The translations under genes were made by a program, and so were the position numbers. From Bacteroidales bacterium (GTDB lineage: Bacteria; Bacteroidota; Bacteroidia; Bacteroidales; JAADJA01): a stretch of 39,962 nucleotides of DNA. Of the stretch, positions 35,149 to 39,962 are shown piece after piece; positions within the stretch are counted from its first letter, which is position 1, and the number at the start of each line of letters is the position of its first letter. The notes under the pieces were generated by a model, which saw only the letters and a list, made by a program, of their open reading frames with translations, was not told where the DNA came from and did no database searches. The stretch is from positions 1-39,962 of the forward strand of contig JAUVJI010000023.1 in assembly GCA_030596605.1 (NCBI GenBank), read 5' to 3'.

Positions 35149-38100
35149 ATGAAAAGGTTTACTATTTTTCTTTCAATTGTTTTCCTTGCATTATTTGCAG
35201 GAAATCAAATGGTTAACGCACAATTATGGTCATTAGATTTTGAATCCGCAGGAGGCTATACAACGAGTGTTGCTGAATTTAATGATGGGGGTTATGATTA
35301 TTTTACACGAACAGATGGAAGTGATATTGGTTCAGGTGCTGTATATAACAGTCCGCAAGGAACTTATTTTTTTGCAGGTCAGGATTTGGATGGTGAAGGA
35401 GCAACTCCTCCTTTATATATAAATATAGATGATATTGATATCTCTGGTCAGTCAAATCTCCAATTCAAGATTTATATGGCTGAAGATGATGAGGGCACCA
35501 ATGAAGATTGGGATAATTCAGATTATGTTCATATATATTTTGATATAGATAATTCCGGCACTTATACCAATTTGTTATGGATAGAGAATGATGGAAGCAC
35601 TTATAATAGCGCTCCATATATAGATACTAATTTTGATGGGACAGGAGATGGCACAGAAATTACATCTACATTTACTCAATTTACAGTTCCTATTGCAGGT
35701 TCGGGAAGCTTAATTGATATTCAAATAGAATTTGGTGGCCTGACAAGCGGTGATGAAGATTTTGCAATTGATCATTTGGAGATCTATGCTGGAGGCGGCA
35801 ATAGTTTACCAGCTATCACCAATGTAATACAAACACCATCAAGCGACATCACTTCAACAACAACCGTATCAGTCTCTGCTGATGTAACTGATTCGGATGG
35901 AACAATCAGTTTGGTTGAATTACACTGGGGTACTGCATCAGGAGTTCTTACAAATACAATCAACATGTCGAACACAGGTGGTGATACTTACACAACTGAC
36001 ACAGACATCCCGGCACAAGCTAACGGAACAACCGTTTATTATGAAATTGCTGCAACAGATGATGAACCGGAAACAACCACATCACCAGAACAGAGTTACA
36101 CTGTTACCGACCCGGCAACAACCACAATCCCTTACAGCGAAACATTTGATGCTGATCTCGGAGATTGTTACACTTATAGTGTTTTAGGAACGACAAAATA
36201 TTGGGAACATGGCACATACGGAGGAAATGGCTATGCTGACATTAATGGTTATAACTCAGGAGAAACAGAGGAAGACTGGTTAGTGTTACCAGGAATTAAT
36301 TTTGATAATTATACTAATGAAATAATGTCGTTTGATACATGGTGGAACTATGGTAGTGATAATGAAACTAATTACCTGAAGTTATATTATTCTGCCGACT
36401 ATCCAGGAATAGGCGATCCTTCTGGTAGTTACACATGGACTGAATTAAGTTACACCCAGGGTGCTGCATCAAACTGGACATCTTCAGGGTATATTGATTT
36501 ATCAGCTATTACAGGAACATCAGTTTATATTGCTTTTAAATATCATTATGAAGTAGGAAACTACAGACACTGGGAAATTGACAATATTTCAATTGTTGAA
36601 AGTGTGCCGGTTAATGTTACTTTCCAGGTAAATATGGTAGAAGAAACCGTATCAGGTGATGGCGTACATGTTGCCGGAAGCTTTAACAACTGGGATCCCG
36701 GAGCTACTCTTATGACTGATCCTGATCTGGATGACATTTATACGGTTACTCTTTCATTATACTCCAATAGAGAATATCAATTTAAATATATGAATGGTAA
36801 TGCCTGGGGTACAGAAGAAACAGTTCCGGCAGAATGTCAGGCACCGGGAACAACAAATAGATTTGAATTTACAAGCAGCCCCGATTATTCTATTCCTGTG
36901 GTTTGTTTTAGTTCCTGCGCTGATTGTGGAACTTTGTTCGATTACGACATTACTTTCCGGGTTGATATGCAAAATGAAATCGTTACAGGTGATGTTTACC
37001 TGGCTGGTGATTTTAATGGCTGGGCCGACCAGGCAATGACAAATACTGGAGGAACGATTTATGAGCTTACTATTACTTTAACAGAAGGTTCTTATCAGGA
37101 GTATAAATTCAAAAATGGTTCCGGTGGCTGGGAAAGTTTTACTGGAAGCTGTCTTGTTGCAGATTATGGTAATAGATTTATGACAACTCCTTCTGCTAAT
37201 ACAGCACTCGACCTAGTTTGTTTTAACTCATGTGATGCTTGTCCTGTTGCGGATTTTGTTTTGATAAATGAAGTAGATGCCGATGATGTACTGACAGATG
37301 ACCTGGAATTTATTGAGTTGTTTGATGGTGGTGTAGGGAACACCAATTTATCAGGCCTTGTTGTGGTTCTTTTTAATGGAAGTGACGATGCATCGTATTT
37401 ACCTGTCGCTGACCTTGATGGTTATTTCACAGATGCTAATGGTTACTTTGTTATCGGGGATGCATTAGTACCTAATGTAGATTTAGTTATGAGCAGTGGT
37501 TTCTTACAAAATGGAGCAGATGCTGTAACTTTATTTATTGGCGATGCTGCTGATTTTCCTGATAATACGCTGGTTACTACAACCAATCTGATTGACGCAT
37601 TGGTTTATGACACAAGTGATGCTGATGATCCTGGATTACTACCCTTATTAAATGCAGGACAACCCCAGATAAATGAGGGTGGTAGAGGAAATAAAGATGA
37701 GCATTCTAATCAAAGAATACCAAACGGCTCAGGAGGACAAAGAAACACTTACACTTATGATCAATCGCCTCCTACACCAGGTGCTGTTAATATTTTAATG
37801 TTTACTGACTGGACAGGGTTGGTTGATGATAGTAATTGGGATAATCCCGGCAACTGGACAAATGATGTTCCAAATCCAGGATTAGGAGCATCAATTCCTG
37901 ATGTAAGCAAAGCCCCCTTCCCAATAATTAACGGCCCGGCAACCTGCTTAAGCTTATACATGGCTGCAGGATCAAGTCTTGAAATTGGAACCGGTGGATC
38001 TTTAACTGTAATAAATAACTTTACAAATAACGGTAACTTAACCATAAAATCTGATGCAACTGGAACAGGATCACTGATTGAAGGCAATGGCGTTAATGCA

Positions 38101-39372
38101 ACAGTTGAGCGTTACCTGTCGCAAGATAAATGGCACTATGTATCAGCTCCGGTTGATGATCCAAACACCAGTATATTCACCGGATTATACATGATGTGGT
38201 GGGATGAACCTAGTGAATTATGGGATTGGGTATTAAGTGCAGATTCAACACTAGCCGTTGATATGCAAGGGTATGCTCTTTGGTCAGAAGGAAGTATGAC
38301 AGGAGATGCTACCGTTTATTTTAACGGTACCTTGCATGCCGGTGCAAAATCAATAAATACTTTAAATACACCTGGCTCACCTCCCATCCCTACAGATGAC
38401 TTTACCGGATTTAATTTCGTTGGAAATCCGTATCCTTCTGCACTCGACTGGAATGTAAATGATGGAAGTGGTTGGACAAGGACCAGCACAAATGTAGCTC
38501 TGACATTATATATCTGGAATCAAACTGCCGGCAACTATGGTGTTTATGTTAAGGATGCAGGTAGTGGAACCAATGGAGTTACCAATGTAATTGCACCCCA
38601 CCAGGGATTTTTCATTTATTGTACAGCCACCGGTTCATTAGCAGTTGATAATGGTGCACGTATTCATTCTAACAATAATGTTTTAAAAGGAGGTACAGAT
38701 TCTGAACAATATCTCAAATTCAGTATGACAGGAAATAATTATCAGGATGAGTTAATTATTGATGTAAATAATGAAGCCACATTTAATTTTGATGGCATGT
38801 ATGATGGATTAAAGATGACAGGTTCAGATGATGCCCCTCAAATTTACAGTCTTTCAAATGATGAAACAAAATTATCTTTAAATGCAATCCCAGTGGCTAA
38901 TAATCAGGCAACTCTTCCGGTTGGAGCAGAAGTTGGAGCAGCAGGTACTTATGTACTGACACTAACTGATATAATCGGGTTCGAAGGAACTCCTGTTTAT
39001 CTTGAAGATTTGCAAACCAACACAATTGTAAATATTAAGTCTCTTGTTAATTATAAATTCGCAGCTGCACCAGGTGATGAACCGATGCGATTCTTATTGC
39101 ATTTCAGTCATAGTGAAGCACCGGCAATTAATGAAGGAAATTCATCTGATGGTATTATTGCTTATTCCTTTGAAAATACCATTATAGTAAATGCTGAAAT
39201 TCCGATTACAGGTGATGTAAAAGTGTATGATTTATTAGGCAGGGAAATTATCAGTGAAAAAGTTACGGAAGTATCATATCGTGAATATCAGATGAATGAA
39301 CTTTCAGGATACTTCATTGTTTATATTATCTCTGATGAAGGAGCTTATGCTGAAAAAGTTTATCTGAAATAA
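35149..39372 (+). CDS. Giant modular secreted protein with tandem CBM48-like domains, lamin-tail domain and T9SS-type C-terminus
   Basis: The protein has 1407 residues. A signal peptide (about 1-25, ending VNAQ) leads into an acidic beta-sandwich (about 28-220), an Ig/fibronectin-like domain (about 222-322) and a choice-of-anchor J domain (about 324-480). Two CBM48/AMPK-beta-like domains follow (about 485-600 and 605-700), with VHVAGSFNNW and VYLAGDFNGW. Each ends in a Cys cluster (VCFSSCADCG and VCFNSCDACP). Then come a lamin-tail domain (about 702-870, VLINEVDADD..LEFIELFDGG), a long beta-rich region with GNWTNDVPN, and a terminal T9SS-like domain (about 1348-1407, DVKVYDLLGREI..YFIVYII..KVYLK). 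It is probably a cell-surface carbohydrate-binding or adhesion protein with no catalytic domain seen. The third tiny Gly/Pro protein follows after 17 nt. Confidence 0.85.
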   Translation: MKRFTIFLSIVFLALFAGNQMVNAQLWSLDFESAGGYTTSVAEFNDGGYDYFTRTDGSDIGSGAVYNSPQGTYFFAGQDLDGEGATPPLYINIDDIDISGQSNLQFKIYMAEDDEGTNEDWDNSDYVHIYFDIDNSGTYTNLLWIENDGSTYNSAPYIDTNFDGTGDGTEITSTFTQFTVPIAGSGSLIDIQIEFGGLTSGDEDFAIDHLEIYAGGGNSLPAITNVIQTPSSDITSTTTVSVSADVTDSDGTISLVELHWGTASGVLTNTINMSNTGGDTYTTDTDIPAQANGTTVYYEIAATDDEPETTTSPEQSYTVTDPATTTIPYSETFDADLGDCYTYSVLGTTKYWEHGTYGGNGYADINGYNSGETEEDWLVLPGINFDNYTNEIMSFDTWWNYGSDNETNYLKLYYSADYPGIGDPSGSYTWTELSYTQGAASNWTSSGYIDLSAITGTSVYIAFKYHYEVGNYRHWEIDNISIVESVPVNVTFQVNMVEETVSGDGVHVAGSFNNWDPGATLMTDPDLDDIYTVTLSLYSNREYQFKYMNGNAWGTEETVPAECQAPGTTNRFEFTSSPDYSIPVVCFSSCADCGTLFDYDITFRVDMQNEIVTGDVYLAGDFNGWADQAMTNTGGTIYELTITLTEGSYQEYKFKNGSGGWESFTGSCLVADYGNRFMTTPSANTALDLVCFNSCDACPVADFVLINEVDADDVLTDDLEFIELFDGGVGNTNLSGLVVVLFNGSDDASYLPVADLDGYFTDANGYFVIGDALVPNVDLVMSSGFLQNGADAVTLFIGDAADFPDNTLVTTTNLIDALVYDTSDADDPGLLPLLNAGQPQINEGGRGNKDEHSNQRIPNGSGGQRNTYTYDQSPPTPGAVNILMFTDWTGLVDDSNWDNPGNWTNDVPNPGLGASIPDVSKAPFPIINGPATCLSLYMAAGSSLEIGTGGSLTVINNFTNNGNLTIKSDATGTGSLIEGNGVNATVERYLSQDKWHYVSAPVDDPNTSIFTGLYMMWWDEPSELWDWVLSADSTLAVDMQGYALWSEGSMTGDATVYFNGTLHAGAKSINTLNTPGSPPIPTDDFTGFNFVGNPYPSALDWNVNDGSGWTRTSTNVALTLYIWNQTAGNYGVYVKDAGSGTNGVTNVIAPHQGFFIYCTATGSLAVDNGARIHSNNNVLKGGTDSEQYLKFSMTGNNYQDELIIDVNNEATFNFDGMYDGLKMTGSDDAPQIYSLSNDETKLSLNAIPVANNQATLPVGAEVGAAGTYVLTLTDIIGFEGTPVYLEDLQTNTIVNIKSLVNYKFAAAPGDEPMRFLLHFSHSEAPAINEGNSSDGIIAYSFENTIIVNAEIPITGDVKVYDLLGREIISEKVTEVSYREYQMNELSGYFIVYIISDEGAYAEKVYLK

Positions 39373-39389
39373 TATTAAAACCAATTCTT

Positions 39390-39614
39390 ATGAAAATATA
39401 TAAGAAACTAAACTTAATATTAGTCGCATTGTTAATACTGATCTCTTTTTCAGTATTTGCAGATTTGCCACCTGATCCTGGTGGAGGACCAGGCGGAGGA
39501 GATTTACCTGTTGGTGGGGGGTCACCTATTGGTGGAGGCTTAATTACCCTGCTTATTGCGGGATTTACTTATGGAATTGTCAGATTTAACAAATTGCGAA
39601 AAAAGGATTTATAA
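39390..39614 (+). CDS. Tiny exported Gly/Pro-rich protein with PI(D/G)GG-helix-basic tail (copy 3)
   Basis: The protein has 74 residues. A signal peptide ends SVFA and is followed by the same DLPPDPGGGPGGGDLPVGGG and SPIGGG segment as copy 1, a helix (LITLLIAGFTYGI) and a basic tail (VRFNKLRKKDL). Twenty-eight consecutive residues equal copy 1, yet 12 of the 28 codons differ, all silently. The signal peptide and helix have diverged. It lies 17 nt behind the giant T9SS gene and before a hairpin terminator, so it is expressed with that protein. Function unknown; the context suggests service to a surface protein. Confidence 0.8.
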   Translation: MKIYKKLNLILVALLILISFSVFADLPPDPGGGPGGGDLPVGGGSPIGGGLITLLIAGFTYGIVRFNKLRKKDL

Positions 39615-39645
39615 AATAGTATAAGACAAATTTTATCTTTCATTG

Positions 39646-39692
39646 CAGCCCGATGATCATCATTAATTGTGTTCGTCGGGCTGTTTGTATTA
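39646..39692 (+). terminator. Probable terminator after the giant-protein operon
   Basis: CAGCCCGATG (39646-39655) pairs with CGTCGGGCTG (39674-39683) with one G-T pair, giving a 10-bp GC-rich stem with an 18-nt loop. It is followed by TTTGTATT. Confidence 0.65.
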
Positions 39693-39763
39693 ATGACTAA
39701 AGTTTCGCACTTAATTAGAAACATGTAAATAACTGAAATTTATTGTTTTATATATGTAAAATT

Positions 39764-39826
39764 TCTCCGTGTCTCTTTGTGTCTCCTTTGCGGTACTTTT
39801 GCCAAGGGCATTCCTTTGGAAGTGAA
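39764..39826. repeat. Dispersed-repeat-like intergenic sequence
   Basis: The run CTCCGTGTCTCTTTGTGTCT and the following CCTTTGCGG is made of imperfect GTGTCTC units. Next comes CCAAGGGCATTCCTTTGG, a degenerate palindrome like those at 22081 and 5494. The remaining sequence from 39693 to the right edge shows no gene. Confidence 0.5.
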
Positions 39827-39962
39827 ATAGCTGTTACACAGAGTTGCTCAAAGAAAAAATTAAAAGGAAATGGATAATTCAAAATGTTGATATTTAATAA
39901 CATATTAGTTTTTTACTCTATTTAATACACACAATAACTGTAAATTAAGCGTTAATGCGAAA

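Noticed and set aside
35784-38087. Several antisense ORFs within the giant T9SS gene
   Set aside because: They are shadows of a long real frame with strong domain content.
1-39962. CRISPR array, tRNA, rRNA, phage or transposase genes
   Set aside because: I looked through the intergenic regions and reading frames and found no spaced repeats, cloverleaf-like segments, or integrase/transposase motifs.

Overview
The window looks like a Bacteroidota chromosome, probably a free-living Bacteroidales/Marinilabiliales-type organism. The evidence is roughly 35-40% GC by eye, a TonB-dependent receptor with an N-terminal carboxypeptidase-like domain, four secreted proteins ending in type IX secretion (T9SS) sorting domains, Bacteroidota-style promoter elements (TAnnTTTG, once with a TTTG box exactly 20 bp upstream), and multi-PAS hybrid kinases. 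I found no rRNA, tRNA, CRISPR array, phage gene or transposase.

Layout. 1-3.8 kb (minus strand): a sulfatase lipoprotein cut by the window edge, then citrate synthase and NADP isocitrate dehydrogenase as an icd-gltA pair. 4.1-5.5 kb: a PspC-domain protein and a LiaF-like protein, probably an envelope-stress pair. 5.7-8.0 kb: a TonB-dependent receptor with no SusD partner. 8.7-15.1 kb: a two-gene operon for a PKD/T9SS protein and a 1649-residue gingipain-family (C25) protease-like T9SS protein. 15.1-17.4 kb: a UPF0316 membrane protein and, divergently, a sensor histidine kinase preceded by a possible 18-codon leader ORF. 17.6-22.0 kb: a respiratory or redox block made of a seven-haem c-type cytochrome broken by a frameshift, converging on a DUF362 Tat protein and a NapH-NapG fusion ferredoxin. 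22.3-24.3 kb: a small membrane protein, HemW, and a zinc-ribbon membrane protein. 24.3-31.1 kb (minus): a BNR-repeat T9SS protein and a very large soluble PAS/GAF hybrid kinase. 31.3-33.5 kb (minus): a PepSY-type membrane protein, a Glu/His-rich OB-fold-like lipoprotein and an RluB-family pseudouridine synthase. 33.8-39.6 kb (plus): two tiny paralogous Gly/Pro-rich proteins with a PI(D/G)GG-helix-basic tail, RNase H, a 1407-residue modular T9SS protein, and a third tiny paralog directly behind it.

The most unusual content is the family of three minimal surface-type proteins. Two of them share 28 identical residues while 12 of those 28 codons differ synonymously. They resemble a bare C-terminal sorting signal (PID-CTERM-like) with almost no passenger. 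Other notable points are the NapH-NapG fusion with a buried twin-arginine motif next to the frameshifted cytochrome, an internally duplicated sensor domain in the 509-residue kinase, a GC-rich mosaic patch in the C25 gene, and several nested-palindrome intergenic repeats.

All functional names come from reading motifs by eye. No database search was run.
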